Part shown: positions 8,758 to 17,292 of the stretch, piece after piece
Position numbering within the stretch: position 1 is the stretch's first letter
Layout: the number at the start of each line of letters is the position of its first letter
DNA from: Chitinivibrionales bacterium
Lineage (GTDB): Bacteria > Fibrobacterota > Chitinivibrionia > Chitinivibrionales > FEN-1185
Direction: 5' to 3'
NCBI GenBank assembly: GCA_035516255.1
Contig: DATJAL010000017.1
Span: 1-64,000 of the forward strand
Length of the DNA stretch: 64,000 bases
Position numbers and translations under genes: made by a program
Notes under the pieces: model-generated
Database searches by the model: none
Told to the model about the DNA's origin: nothing
Seen by the model: only the letters and a program-made list of their open reading frames with translations

Positions 8758-8994
8758 ATGTCATTGGAAATCAAGCGGACCATGAAGATAACCATCAACG
8801 GTAGGGAATACCATTCACTTGATGAAGTTCTGGAACAGTTCAAGCACCTGATCAACGATGGGCTCAAGTCCGGTTTGGAAAAGGCCGCCGAGGGCGACGC
8901 GGCCGTGGCCGGGGAATTCCTGGGGTCCGACGTGTGCTCCTGCCTCCAACGCATCAGGAGATTCGGCGCGGCAATCCTTATTGTCAATATATGA
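8758..8994 (+). CDS. Small hypothetical cytoplasmic protein
   Basis: 78 residues, 21 bases after the beta-helix gene, with a good AAGGAGG before ATG. No signal peptide or membrane segment. The first 45 residues (KITINGREYHSLDEVLEQFKH...) look like a small alpha/beta protein; the last 20 (SCLQRIRRFGAAILIV) are of different character and may be read-through after an old frameshift. Probably cotranscribed with the gene before. No family recognised. Confidence 0.5.
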   Translation: MSLEIKRTMKITINGREYHSLDEVLEQFKHLINDGLKSGLEKAAEGDAAVAGEFLGSDVCSCLQRIRRFGAAILIVNI

Positions 8995-9056
8995 TCCCCA
9001 TAAGCATAACCCGTGAAGAGGGAATGCACGGCGGGAATGAAGAAAGGATGGTTCCC

Positions 9057-9203
9057 ATGAAAGGAATCCCTTGGCCGGCGGTTTTCTCTTTGGCGGCAAT
9101 ATTGACAAATACGCATGCCGCCCCGTATCCGGCAAATCCTCCGGTCACGATCTGCACCGACCAGGCCCTTTACTTCTCGAACTTGTGTTACACGTCCCGA
9201 TAA
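9057..9203 (+). CDS. Possible 48-residue secreted peptide or gene remnant
   Basis: A short frame with GAAGAAAGGA upstream encodes an apparent signal peptide (MKGIPWPAVFSLAAILTNTHA) and only about 27 further residues. It is either a tiny exported peptide or the start of a gene whose rest has been lost. Codon use is like the neighbours. Confidence 0.3.
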   Translation: MKGIPWPAVFSLAAILTNTHAAPYPANPPVTICTDQALYFSNLCYTSR

Positions 9204-9380
9204 TAAAAATCCTGAAATATTGCGATTTTTCTCTGCAATAACCACCCCAAATACCTTATATTATATTTAGGGTGATCGGGTAGGCTGTAGTCTCAGTGAT
9301 AGCGCTTAAATAGAACCGGGCAATATCGCAGGAAGCAGGCACGGCAGGGAACAAACAAAAACCATAAGGGGGGATCGATT

Positions 9381-10760
9381 ATGAGACGGATGTTTTTGTA
9401 TCTATTAGGGGCGGCTTTTCTCGTTAATGTCTGCATGGCTTCAGCGGCCACTTGTCCGGCATATGTCAAAAGATTGAATATCACGACGTATCTGGATTCC
9501 GGGTACGTTCTACCCGTAAAAGGCACGGTGGTCACCGCGGCGACATACGGGAATGGACTGTACAAGGCTGATTTGGGCACGATCACTCCGACGCTCATTC
9601 CGAATACCAATACCGGCAACTGCAACAGCACCCAGATAACCGAAGACGGACAATGGATTCTTTTCAACCAGGGCGGGCCCAACATTATTCGCATCGACGG
9701 CCAGTTCAAGACCAAGGTCCCGGTTACGTCCAGCGGCAGCGAGGGATGCTGCACTTTCTGGTGGAACGCTCCCAGCGGTAAATTGGAAATTGTCTATAGA
9801 GCCACCGACAGCGACGTGCATTCGATCCCGGTCACCCTTTCGGCGAACGCCGCTCCAACGTTCGGCACCGACCGTGAAATCATCAACGCCGGCGGGACAA
9901 TCCAGTTTTCAATGGGTTGCGCCGCCAATCATTTTTTCACCAGGATCAACGCCGCCGGTTATGATGGCCCGAAGATGGTCACCATTCCCGCCACCGGCGT
10001 TGCCACCACCGCCGATTTCTGGACGCCCAGCAGCGATCCGGTAATAGGGTGCAAATGCACGATGTCGCATGACGGCCGTCTCTGCTGCTACAATCCCGGG
10101 TACGACCAACTTCAGTGCTGTCTGGCTGATGAATTTTACCTGCTGAGGCACAAATCGTTTGCGCTCCTTCCTTTTCAGGAAAAGACCGCGCCTTCGGTGG
10201 GGTGGGATGCCGGTATGCTGGGGCAGATGGCGGCCAGCATAAATTGGTGTCCGAAAAAATATTTGTTCCTTAGCGCCACGGATTCCTGCAAGGGCGCAAG
10301 CGCGGGCACCAGCAATTTCTGGTCCGATTTCAAAGGCTGGTGCTACACGAACGATACGAATTATATCGTCGGCGACCTGAGCTCGCTTCCCTATAACGGG
10401 GGCGGGAAAGATTCAAGCGCCCACGCCAATAATCCGGACTCGGGCACGATATGGCTTGTCCATTATCCCACCAACACGTGGACGTGCATTCTCAAGCCTC
10501 CGGCTCCGGTGAGCAGGACCACGCTCCTGGCCTTCCCGTCGGTATGGATTGACACCTCTTATAAAACAGGTACCATAACCCCGCAGCATGGTAACCGTCT
10601 GCAATACCGCGGTATTCCGCTGGAGGGTATAAGCTATTATTATGATATCAGAGGCCGCCGTATCGTGGTAAACGCCAGAACAACGCAAAAACTGTACTCG
10701 GGTGTCTATTATACCGTTTCCCCGGATGGAGTCATGAAGCGCATCGTGATTGGCAAATAA
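9381..10760 (+). CDS. Secreted Cys-rich protein with sorting tail, propeller-like
   Basis: 459 residues with signal peptide (1-22) and GGGG before the ATG. The body has repeated four-strand patterns (ITEDGQWILFNQGG, CTMSHDGRLCCYN) like a TolB/WD-type propeller and is rich in cysteines, including adjacent pairs (EGCC, LCC, QCC), which suggests disulphides outside the cell. The C-terminal 70 residues (GISYYYDIRGRRIVVNA...SGVYYTVSPDG) are a type IX-like sorting tail. First gene of a likely three-gene operon with 32- and 16-base gaps. No CxxCH haem motif is present. Family not recognised. Confidence 0.65.
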   Translation: MRRMFLYLLGAAFLVNVCMASAATCPAYVKRLNITTYLDSGYVLPVKGTVVTAATYGNGLYKADLGTITPTLIPNTNTGNCNSTQITEDGQWILFNQGGPNIIRIDGQFKTKVPVTSSGSEGCCTFWWNAPSGKLEIVYRATDSDVHSIPVTLSANAAPTFGTDREIINAGGTIQFSMGCAANHFFTRINAAGYDGPKMVTIPATGVATTADFWTPSSDPVIGCKCTMSHDGRLCCYNPGYDQLQCCLADEFYLLRHKSFALLPFQEKTAPSVGWDAGMLGQMAASINWCPKKYLFLSATDSCKGASAGTSNFWSDFKGWCYTNDTNYIVGDLSSLPYNGGGKDSSAHANNPDSGTIWLVHYPTNTWTCILKPPAPVSRTTLLAFPSVWIDTSYKTGTITPQHGNRLQYRGIPLEGISYYYDIRGRRIVVNARTTQKLYSGVYYTVSPDGVMKRIVIGK

Positions 10761-10792
10761 GAAATTGACATTTTCCATTTGGGGGATTTATT

Positions 10793-11821
10793 ATGATGAG
10801 AAATGGTCTTGATGTGGTGGGCACGCGCCGGCGTTACAGCCGGCGCGTCCTTTGGACGGGCGTTTTTTTTGCAAGCATTCTTTGTTGTTGCAGCAAACCC
10901 ACGGGGCCGTCTGGAGCACCGGCAATCACCACGCAGCCGGCCTCACAAACGGAACCCTACGGCCAGCAGGTCACTTTCACCGTTGTTGCCACCGGCAACC
11001 CGACCCTCGCCTATCAGTGGCACAAGGACAGCGCCAACATTCCCGGCGCCATCTATTCAAGCTTTACCATTGCGGCGGTGACATTTGAGGACTCCGGCTA
11101 CTACGACGTGGTGGTCACCAACTCGGCGGGAAAGGTTATCTCGAATGCCGCGAAACTATCGGTCAATTCTGCCCTGGTAGCCCCAAACTTCACCTTGCAG
11201 CCGCTGTCGCAAGAGAAAACCATTGGTGAGCCGGTCACGTTCACGGCTTCGGCCGACGGTAATCCGAGTCCCACCTACCAGTGGCGCAAGGACGGCGCGA
11301 ATATCGCCGGAGCGACCGCCGCAAGCTATACCATTTCCTCGGTCGTTCTGAACAGTGCAGGCTCCTACAGCGTGGTGGCAGCCAACTCCCAGGGGAGCCT
11401 TGCGTCAAACGCCGCTTTACTTTTGGTAACGGCCGGATGCCCCTTTCCGGACACGGCGCAGCACCTTGATCCGCTTGATCCGGCGTACCACATCATCACT
11501 CCGAACGGCGGAGAGACGTTTCATGTGGGCCAGCCGTGCACGTTGATCGTGTGGTCACGGCTCTCCGGTTCGGCGGAAATCGCCTTGGTTATCGGGCCGT
11601 CCAGTCTGACCCCGCCGGAGGATTTCGGCGCATGGGGCACGACCTTTTCGGCAGACTCATCCTACGACACCGTGGTCTTTACGGTTCCCGATTCCCTGTG
11701 GGACAAATATTCCTTTCAGAATGTCAGCAGCATCACCGATTCATGTTTGTTTAATGTCACCTACTATAAATATCCGCAATTCGGTGATTACTCGGATTGC
11801 TATTTCAGGATAGCGAAATAA
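10793..11821 (+). CDS. Exported two-Ig-domain protein
   Basis: 342 residues. The N-terminus has a basic stretch and a hydrophobic segment ending in SILCCCS; it may be a lipoprotein, though the lipobox is imperfect. Two immunoglobulin-like domains follow (about 45-125 and 130-210), each with the tryptophan of YQWHKDSANI / YQWRKDGANI and the YY/YS of the F strand (SGYYDVVV, AGSYSVVA). The last 115 residues (ITPNGGETFHVGQPCTLIVWS...) resemble the Ser/Thr-rich GPI-anchor-type/PKD-like sandwich found in bacterial surface proteins. Likely a surface adhesion or binding protein. Middle gene of the operon. A perfect 10-bp inverted repeat sits inside the first codons. Confidence 0.7.
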   Translation: MMRNGLDVVGTRRRYSRRVLWTGVFFASILCCCSKPTGPSGAPAITTQPASQTEPYGQQVTFTVVATGNPTLAYQWHKDSANIPGAIYSSFTIAAVTFEDSGYYDVVVTNSAGKVISNAAKLSVNSALVAPNFTLQPLSQEKTIGEPVTFTASADGNPSPTYQWRKDGANIAGATAASYTISSVVLNSAGSYSVVAANSQGSLASNAALLLVTAGCPFPDTAQHLDPLDPAYHIITPNGGETFHVGQPCTLIVWSRLSGSAEIALVIGPSSLTPPEDFGAWGTTFSADSSYDTVVFTVPDSLWDKYSFQNVSSITDSCLFNVTYYKYPQFGDYSDCYFRIAK

Positions 11822-11837
11822 CGGATGAAAAACGGCG

Positions 11838-13328
11838 ATGAATAGAAAAAGAGATGTTCGGCAACTCGGCACGGTCCTTTTTACCGCGGGCCTTGCCTTT
11901 CTGGTCTCGCATGCGCAGGCGCAGATCAAGGCGAGGATAGTTGCCACTCAAGACCAGGTCGCCGCGGCGTGCGGCACCACCAATGTCAAGCTCGTGTTTG
12001 GGTGCCAGAGCGGACTTTATTTTGTTGACTTTTCGGAAACTTCTCCGCAGATCAGCAGCATTTCTCTCGCCGATCCCGCCTATGTGCCCGACATTTCTTC
12101 GGACGGCAACTGGGTGGCGTACCAGACCGGCTCCAACGCCGAAGGCGGCCCTTCCACGGCCGTGGCAACCGCATGGATAAGGGCGCTTGCGGCAAGCGGT
12201 ACGCCGGTGAAGGTGGCCGACACCGGTTATGTGCCGCGGTTCGTGCAGAACGCCCCGCCCGATACTCCGGAGGTCATCTACGCGACGAGCGTCGCGTGCC
12301 CTCAGGACACCTGTTACGCGCTCGGGCAGACGCTGCTAAAAAAAATCGCCGGCGGCGCGGCGGGACCGGCGGAAGTCGTTTTTGACAAGGGGAGCTATTA
12401 CGGCGGGCTCTCATGGGACAACCGGTACCTGAATTCGGCCTGGGAAGGCGGACCGAACGCCTTCATGCTCGACCTGCAGGGCGGCAACGGCGTCCCCGCC
12501 GCGCTCCATACCATGCGGGTCAAGAAAAACGTCACGAACGCCGATACCTTCGTCACCGTCAAGACGTGCAACCCTTCGCGTTCCGCAAGCAGGATTTTCA
12601 CCAATACCATGATGTTTTACGACTTCTCCTCCGCGGCCATCACGCTGGCCAAGTGCTATCACCCGATTCTCAAGACCTGGGGCACGCACCAGCTGCTGTT
12701 TATTTCCCGCAGCGATTCCGAAGATCTGAGGGTATACGATACACCGTATATGTCGCTGGTGCCCTTGAGCATTGCCCAGGGAAACGGCGAGCCCGTGGCA
12801 AAGGAATGGAACACCCCGGAATGGTCGAACCATCCGTATTTTGCCGTATCAGGCATGGTGGTCGACCGCCTCTTTTCCGCCGGCGCCGGCAGCTATGACC
12901 ATACCCTCAACAGCGAGGCCGTATATCTTGTCAATCTGAAGGATTCCCTGTATGTGCGGCTCGTTGAAACCACCGACACCTCGCACGCTTCCATGGTATC
13001 CCTGGAGAATCCGTTTGTCTGGGTGCAGGTGCCTGCAGGATTCCAGGAAGACTCCACTTGGCTCAAGCAGACCATTTGGGAGCGGGCCGCCGGCGTCATC
13101 AACCCGTACAATCCTTCCGCGGACTACCTGCGCCGCTCCGCGGGCTCTCCTGTTGAGATCGTCATTTATTCGGTATCGGGGAGGAAAATCGCCAGCATCA
13201 GCGGCGTGCAGAATGCTTCGGTTGTCATACGGGAAAAACTGCGCGCCCTGAATCCGGGAACGTACCTGGTGGCCAGCAGAGACGGGGAAGGATTGCTTCA
13301 TACGAGCAGGTGGGTGAACGTCAGATAA
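11838..13328 (+). CDS. Secreted propeller-like protein with sorting tail
   Basis: 496 residues, 16 bases after the Ig-domain gene. Signal peptide to about residue 29 (SHAQA). Repeated SSDGNWVAYQTG / LSWDNRYLNSAWEGG segments suggest a TolB-like or WD-type beta-propeller of about 390 residues, and it shares overall design with the first gene of the operon. The last 75 residues (VEIVIYSVSGRKIASISG...LNPGTYLVASRDG) are a type IX-like sorting domain. The ribosome binding site is weak, which fits translation coupled to the gene before. Ligand unknown. Confidence 0.65.
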   Translation: MNRKRDVRQLGTVLFTAGLAFLVSHAQAQIKARIVATQDQVAAACGTTNVKLVFGCQSGLYFVDFSETSPQISSISLADPAYVPDISSDGNWVAYQTGSNAEGGPSTAVATAWIRALAASGTPVKVADTGYVPRFVQNAPPDTPEVIYATSVACPQDTCYALGQTLLKKIAGGAAGPAEVVFDKGSYYGGLSWDNRYLNSAWEGGPNAFMLDLQGGNGVPAALHTMRVKKNVTNADTFVTVKTCNPSRSASRIFTNTMMFYDFSSAAITLAKCYHPILKTWGTHQLLFISRSDSEDLRVYDTPYMSLVPLSIAQGNGEPVAKEWNTPEWSNHPYFAVSGMVVDRLFSAGAGSYDHTLNSEAVYLVNLKDSLYVRLVETTDTSHASMVSLENPFVWVQVPAGFQEDSTWLKQTIWERAAGVINPYNPSADYLRRSAGSPVEIVIYSVSGRKIASISGVQNASVVIREKLRALNPGTYLVASRDGEGLLHTSRWVNVR

Positions 13329-13364
13329 CCAAGGCCAACGGATATTTCTTTTTAGTTGATTGAC

Positions 13365-13394
13365 CCTTGCTTCCGAAAAGAGGCGGGGTTTTTT
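13365..13394 (+). terminator. Terminator of the three-gene operon
   Basis: A nine-pair stem (CCTTGCTTC with GAGGCGGGG, several G-U pairs) is followed by TTTTTT, 36 bases after the last stop codon. Confidence 0.65.
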
Positions 13395-13572
13395 ATTGCG
13401 TGGTAAGAATGACATCCGGCATGATATCTGTTCGTCGGAATCTTCATGAAATTCGCCCCCGAACGACGACCTTTTTTTTACTCGTTTACGAGGATAAACA
13501 AAATATGGCTGTGCGCCTTCTGCTGCGACTGCGCCGCTGAGAAAAACAAGAGTGGTAGTTGACTTATGCCAA

Positions 13573-13744
13573 GCGTTAGGCCGGACTGGAGGCCGCGCCA
13601 AAGCGCGGTGCTGCCCGGACACCGGCGGTCTTCCGCCTTCGGGCCGTGGCAGCCCGAGCCGAAGGCGAGACCATCCGGGTCTTAACCCCGCCCAATAGGA
13701 AGGGCGGGTTACACGGCCGCCGCGGCGGAGCCGCGGAACGCCCA
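13573..13744 (+). repeat. Structured intergenic repeat, family 1, copy A
   Basis: Begins GCGTTAGGC and ends GGAACGCCC. Shares with copies at 29621, 38830 and 52424 (reverse) the block ACTGGAGG, a hairpin (CCGCGC-CAAA-GCGCGG here), GGTGCTGCCCG and GGCAGCCCGAGCC. The terminal GCGTT and AACGC can pair. Function unknown. Confidence 0.8.
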
Positions 13745-13810
13745 GACTTATTTAGCGTGCGGGGCTTGGACAGCTCGAGCAGCTTAAAAAACACAGTATG
13801 CTTTACAAAA

Positions 13811-13842
13811 GAAAAACCTCCGCGCGACTGCGCGGAGGTTTT
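13811..13842 (-). terminator. Terminator of the four-repeat lipoprotein gene
   Basis: A perfect 11-bp stem (AACCTCCGCGC/GCGCGGAGGTT) with a four-base loop. On the minus strand it is followed by TTTCTTTT. It lies 26 bases beyond the stop codon. Confidence 0.9.
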
Positions 13843-13867
13843 GTCAATTAGCCGTTCCTCAATATGA

Positions 13868-15733
13868 TTAGTGCGTCGGCAGCGTCCAATACAAATTGTC
13901 GATAACAACGGTCTCACCTGCACCGTTATACGGGTTCATGCTGACGCCGAGGAAGTAGTCGACGTCCGACAAGTCACAGGTCGCGGCCCAAGCCGAAAGC
14001 GGAATGGCCACGTCATGCCATTGGCCATCGGGCTGAAATCCGTAATTTCCTGCGGATACCCACGTTTGGTTGCCCGTACTTTGCGTTCCCTTCTTATCCA
14101 AGTTTTCCACAAGAAGGTTGAAACCGGCGCCGGCCGACGAGCACTTTATTGACACGTGCAGCGTGCAGGCCGCATAGGACGTCATGTTTGCGGACAATAG
14201 GGTGCCGTTGTATGCCGCCCATCCAAACCCTTCCCAACCTCCAGAACTGGTTATCGCCCATGCTTTTGATTGTCCGTCCTCTCCGACTGAGTCCACTGAA
14301 TCAACAGTACCGCCGTTCCAGAGCAGAAGCGGGACCGGCAGGTTGGGATTAATTGCCGTGTAACTTGTGGCCCTGGTCCCGACAATGCCGAACGCGGGAA
14401 TCAATCCTTGGTAATACACGGCGGTCTTCGTCACCGTGGTGACCGGGACAAGGTCGTTGTAAATTACCGTGACCGTGTCGCTGTCCGCCGCGGCGATGGC
14501 GCCGGCGGTCGATGCGCCGTAGGAGAATCCGACCTTGCCGGTGAATTTGCCCGCGTTGGCCTTGAGCGTGACCGTGATGCCTGCGGTGTCCTTCGTGCTC
14601 TTGACCTTCACCGTAACAGTGCTGTCAAGCACGTCTGCATCGTCGACGGTGATGGTCATCTTGCTCTGGCCCGTGTACGAGGCGGAATCGAGGGTGACGG
14701 TGCCAGCGATGCCGTTCCACTTGGCGGTTTTCGTGATCGTGGCGGCCGGGGCGCCGTCTTTATACGCCACCGTGACATTGTCGTTGTCCGAGACCTCGAT
14801 GCTGGTGCCGGCGACCGATGGCTTCAAGGTGAAGGCAACGGTGCCGCTGTAGGTCGCGGTTTTGCCTGCCACGGGATTCAATACCGCGGTGATCCCCGTG
14901 GTGTCGGTGGTGCTCTTGACCGTGACCGCGGCGGTGGCGGTGGTAAGGTCCGAATCGACGAGCGTAACCGTCATGGGCGCGGCAAAGGCCACGTAATTCG
15001 CCTTGTCAAGCGTGACCACGCCGGCAACGCCGTTCCACACCGCTTTGGCGATGGAAGATTTTACCGGATCGTTATCCGCGTAGGTCACCATGACCGTGTC
15101 CTTGTCCTTGACAAGAAGCGTATCGGCGTTGTTCACCCGCGTCGAGAAGATAATTTTGCCAGAATATTCGCCGTAATTCCCCGTTGACTTCAGCGTGACC
15201 AGGATCGTCGCGGGGCTGCTGCTGGTGCTGAGCGTGACTAGCACCGAAGGGTCGCTCACATCATTGTCGCGCACGGTGATGGTCATCGGCTTGATGACGG
15301 AGGTGTACGATGCGGCGTCGAGGGAAATGGAGCCCATGGCGCCTTTCCATATCAGCGTCTGCGTACGGTCGGCGGCGGGAAAAGCGTCTTTATAGGTTAT
15401 CGTGACCAGGCTGAAATTGTCAACCAGGATGGTGTCCTTGTCCGAGGCCGAAACCGAGAACTTGAGGGTGCCGGTAAAAACGCCGCTGCTTCCTAAAAGG
15501 GTGAGCGAGGTGCCTACCGGGTCTGCCGTGCTGGTCACTTTCACCGTTGCGGTGGTGCCGGTGAGGTCAGCGTCTTTAAGGGTGACGGTCACCGACCCGC
15601 TTGTCCCTGTGAAAACGGTGTCACTCAAGGTTATCTTGCCCGCATGTCCGATCGGCTCGGTGCCACAGCCGCTCATGCATACGAGGGCGCACAATACGCC
15701 CGCTGCCAGAACTAAACCTAGAACCTTTTTCAT
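13868..15733 (-). CDS. Surface lipoprotein with four tandem beta-sandwich repeats and a CBM-like domain
   Basis: 621 residues. Signal peptide with lipobox MSGC (Cys23), so a lipoprotein. Residues about 32-435 hold four repeats of roughly 100 residues; each starts with a G(x)ITLD..SYT / VTLDKANY strand, has a central TVTVKDxDL block and a DTVTVxYxD block, and ends with a W(K)NG/WKG segment. The C-terminal about 160 residues (QPDGQWHDVAIPLSAW...DYFLGV...VIDNLYW) look like a galactose-binding carbohydrate module. Probably a cell-surface stalk presenting a glycan-binding head. GGGGG precedes the ATG. Stands alone, with its own terminator. Confidence 0.75.
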   Translation of the reverse strand: MKKVLGLVLAAGVLCALVCMSGCGTEPIGHAGKITLSDTVFTGTSGSVTVTLKDADLTGTTATVKVTSTADPVGTSLTLLGSSGVFTGTLKFSVSASDKDTILVDNFSLVTITYKDAFPAADRTQTLIWKGAMGSISLDAASYTSVIKPMTITVRDNDVSDPSVLVTLSTSSSPATILVTLKSTGNYGEYSGKIIFSTRVNNADTLLVKDKDTVMVTYADNDPVKSSIAKAVWNGVAGVVTLDKANYVAFAAPMTVTLVDSDLTTATAAVTVKSTTDTTGITAVLNPVAGKTATYSGTVAFTLKPSVAGTSIEVSDNDNVTVAYKDGAPAATITKTAKWNGIAGTVTLDSASYTGQSKMTITVDDADVLDSTVTVKVKSTKDTAGITVTLKANAGKFTGKVGFSYGASTAGAIAAADSDTVTVIYNDLVPVTTVTKTAVYYQGLIPAFGIVGTRATSYTAINPNLPVPLLLWNGGTVDSVDSVGEDGQSKAWAITSSGGWEGFGWAAYNGTLLSANMTSYAACTLHVSIKCSSAGAGFNLLVENLDKKGTQSTGNQTWVSAGNYGFQPDGQWHDVAIPLSAWAATCDLSDVDYFLGVSMNPYNGAGETVVIDNLYWTLPTH

Positions 15734-16055
15734 CGTACCCCCTTATGGTTAAGAGTATTTGATAAATTGTTTGACGTTATTGACGTGGATATGATATATC
15801 CTTTGATTCAGTCTCAATGGAATTATGAGGCGCTTTAATGAGGGAACCCAACCCTGTACAAGGTAATATAATAAAATTTACCCGAAGGAAAAAATAGAAA
15901 TATCTTCATAAAGGATAATCAGGTGACAGGTGAAAACCGGCTTTGCACGCTTGGCTCTCCCGATGGCCGGCGGCTGTTGACAAAAACGGCAGGAAACCTT
16001 ATATTCACAAAAGGGCTGGCACAACGGATGCGACACCGATTGAAGGAATATAAAA
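15734..16055. other. Divergent promoter region
   Basis: 322 bases between two divergent start codons. It contains the promoter for the polysaccharide lyase gene, listed separately; nothing else convincing was seen. Confidence 0.5.
15977..16005 (+). promoter_or_regulatory. Sigma-70-type promoter of the polysaccharide lyase gene
   Basis: TTGACA, a 17-base spacer, then TATATT, 50 bases before the start codon. Confidence 0.75.
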
Positions 16056-17240
16056 ATGAAACCTTTGCGGTTCATGCAAAACAATATCCATTCTGTATTA
16101 CTTTTGTTAATCGTAATAGTATTTACCACTCCGTCACCCGCCGCGGTCCCCGACCCAACGCCGCAATGCCCGGCAGTCGCAGCCGGCGACCACGAGCAGT
16201 ACCATCTGCCGCCGGTCGCCCCTGCCGCAGGTGTCTCGAGTCAAATCGACTGGGGCCAGATTCCCGCGACCGGCGGCTGGTACGGCGCGCAGGTCATGGA
16301 CTCATGCCGGTATCGCGCCGATGGGTTTACGACATGGCACGGCAAGGCAGCCGCGCGTATCGAGGTCCAGCCCGGCGACGATCCGCTTGACCTTGGCGAA
16401 GGCACGGAGCGCGCCGAAATGGCGTTTCTGCAGGATTCAACGGGCAAACAGATCAACGAGACATCGGCGAGCGGCACGGTGTATTACGCGACGAGCTATT
16501 ACTTTCCGTCAACCTGGGACGGGACGTTCATCAGGGGCAACAGCAATTCATGGTCGTTCGTGTGGCAGTTTTACGGATGGCAGGGGCTCGCGGCCGGCCG
16601 CGGCTACGACGCCGACCCCGCGGCGCAGAAATACTGGTTCGGCGGCATAAGCGCGCGGTTTTCAGACGGCGGAAACATCATCAAGGGAAAATGGACCGAC
16701 TTCGTGTTCACGGTGAACTGGGGAACCGGGCGCCTGACCGTCTGGCGAAGGGACGAGGGCCAGACCGCGTTCACGCAGGTGCTCGATGCAACGGGCCAGG
16801 CGTTCTCGGGATCGATTTACATAAAGCAGGGCCTTTACCGCGGCGGCGACGTGAGCGGCCGCACCGACGTGCTCTGGGTGGGGCCAACGGCGCGCGGCTC
16901 GACGTTTTCCGCCGTGGAGATGTCGGCATTCGGGACGAACAACGGCAATCCGGTTATCATTCCTGTCTTGAAATCGCGCGGCATCGTGAATGAAAATGTA
17001 AAGGTCACTTATGACCATAGGACGGGATATTTCCGGATCGCCGCGGACAAGCCATTGACAATCGGCGTTTTCTCCGCAAGCGGAACGCTTGTTAAGTCAC
17101 TCGATATGATGATGGCTGGCACCGCTATTTGGGATGGAACGGACAGCAAGAATACGCCGGTTCCTGCGGGGATTTATTTCTTCAAGGCGAGGGGAGCAAA
17201 AGATGCCGAGGTGGTAAAGGTTTTAAAAGCCGTCCGCTAG
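16056..17240 (+). CDS. Secreted polysaccharide lyase, heparin-lyase-I-like fold, with FlgD/sorting tail
   Basis: 394 residues. Signal peptide about 1-29. The catalytic-type domain (about 45-300) has the features of the jelly-roll polysaccharide lyase group (heparin lyase I / PL13-PL20 like): GTERAEMAFLQ near the first strand, YYATSYYFPSTWDG, SFVWQFYGWQG, and a WTDFVFTVNWGTGRLTVWRRDE strand pair. The last 75 residues (LTIGVFSASGTLVKSL...WDGTDSKNTPVPAGIYFFKA) form a FlgD-like/type IX sorting domain. Likely cleaves a uronic-acid polymer by beta-elimination outside the cell. Followed after 52 bases by the DUF5010 gene, probably in one transcript. Confidence 0.75.
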   Translation: MKPLRFMQNNIHSVLLLLIVIVFTTPSPAAVPDPTPQCPAVAAGDHEQYHLPPVAPAAGVSSQIDWGQIPATGGWYGAQVMDSCRYRADGFTTWHGKAAARIEVQPGDDPLDLGEGTERAEMAFLQDSTGKQINETSASGTVYYATSYYFPSTWDGTFIRGNSNSWSFVWQFYGWQGLAAGRGYDADPAAQKYWFGGISARFSDGGNIIKGKWTDFVFTVNWGTGRLTVWRRDEGQTAFTQVLDATGQAFSGSIYIKQGLYRGGDVSGRTDVLWVGPTARGSTFSAVEMSAFGTNNGNPVIIPVLKSRGIVNENVKVTYDHRTGYFRIAADKPLTIGVFSASGTLVKSLDMMMAGTAIWDGTDSKNTPVPAGIYFFKARGAKDAEVVKVLKAVR

Positions 17241-17292
17241 GGTAACACCATAAACATGATAACAACTGCAATTATCTCATAAAAGATTATCC

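Larger units (their letters stand above)
13329..13867. other. Convergent intergenic region with two terminators and a structured repeat
   Basis: No gene is convincing here. It holds a terminator for the upstream operon, one copy of the GCGTTAGG...GGAACGCCC repeat, and a strong terminator for the lipoprotein gene on the other strand, each listed separately. Confidence 0.6.

Noticed and set aside
9381-10760. Haem-binding cytochrome from the Cys-rich sequence
   Set aside because: No CxxCH motif; cysteines occur as CC pairs more consistent with disulphides.
13573-13744. CRISPR array
   Set aside because: The repeated words are not evenly spaced and no cas genes are present; the copies are dispersed single elements.
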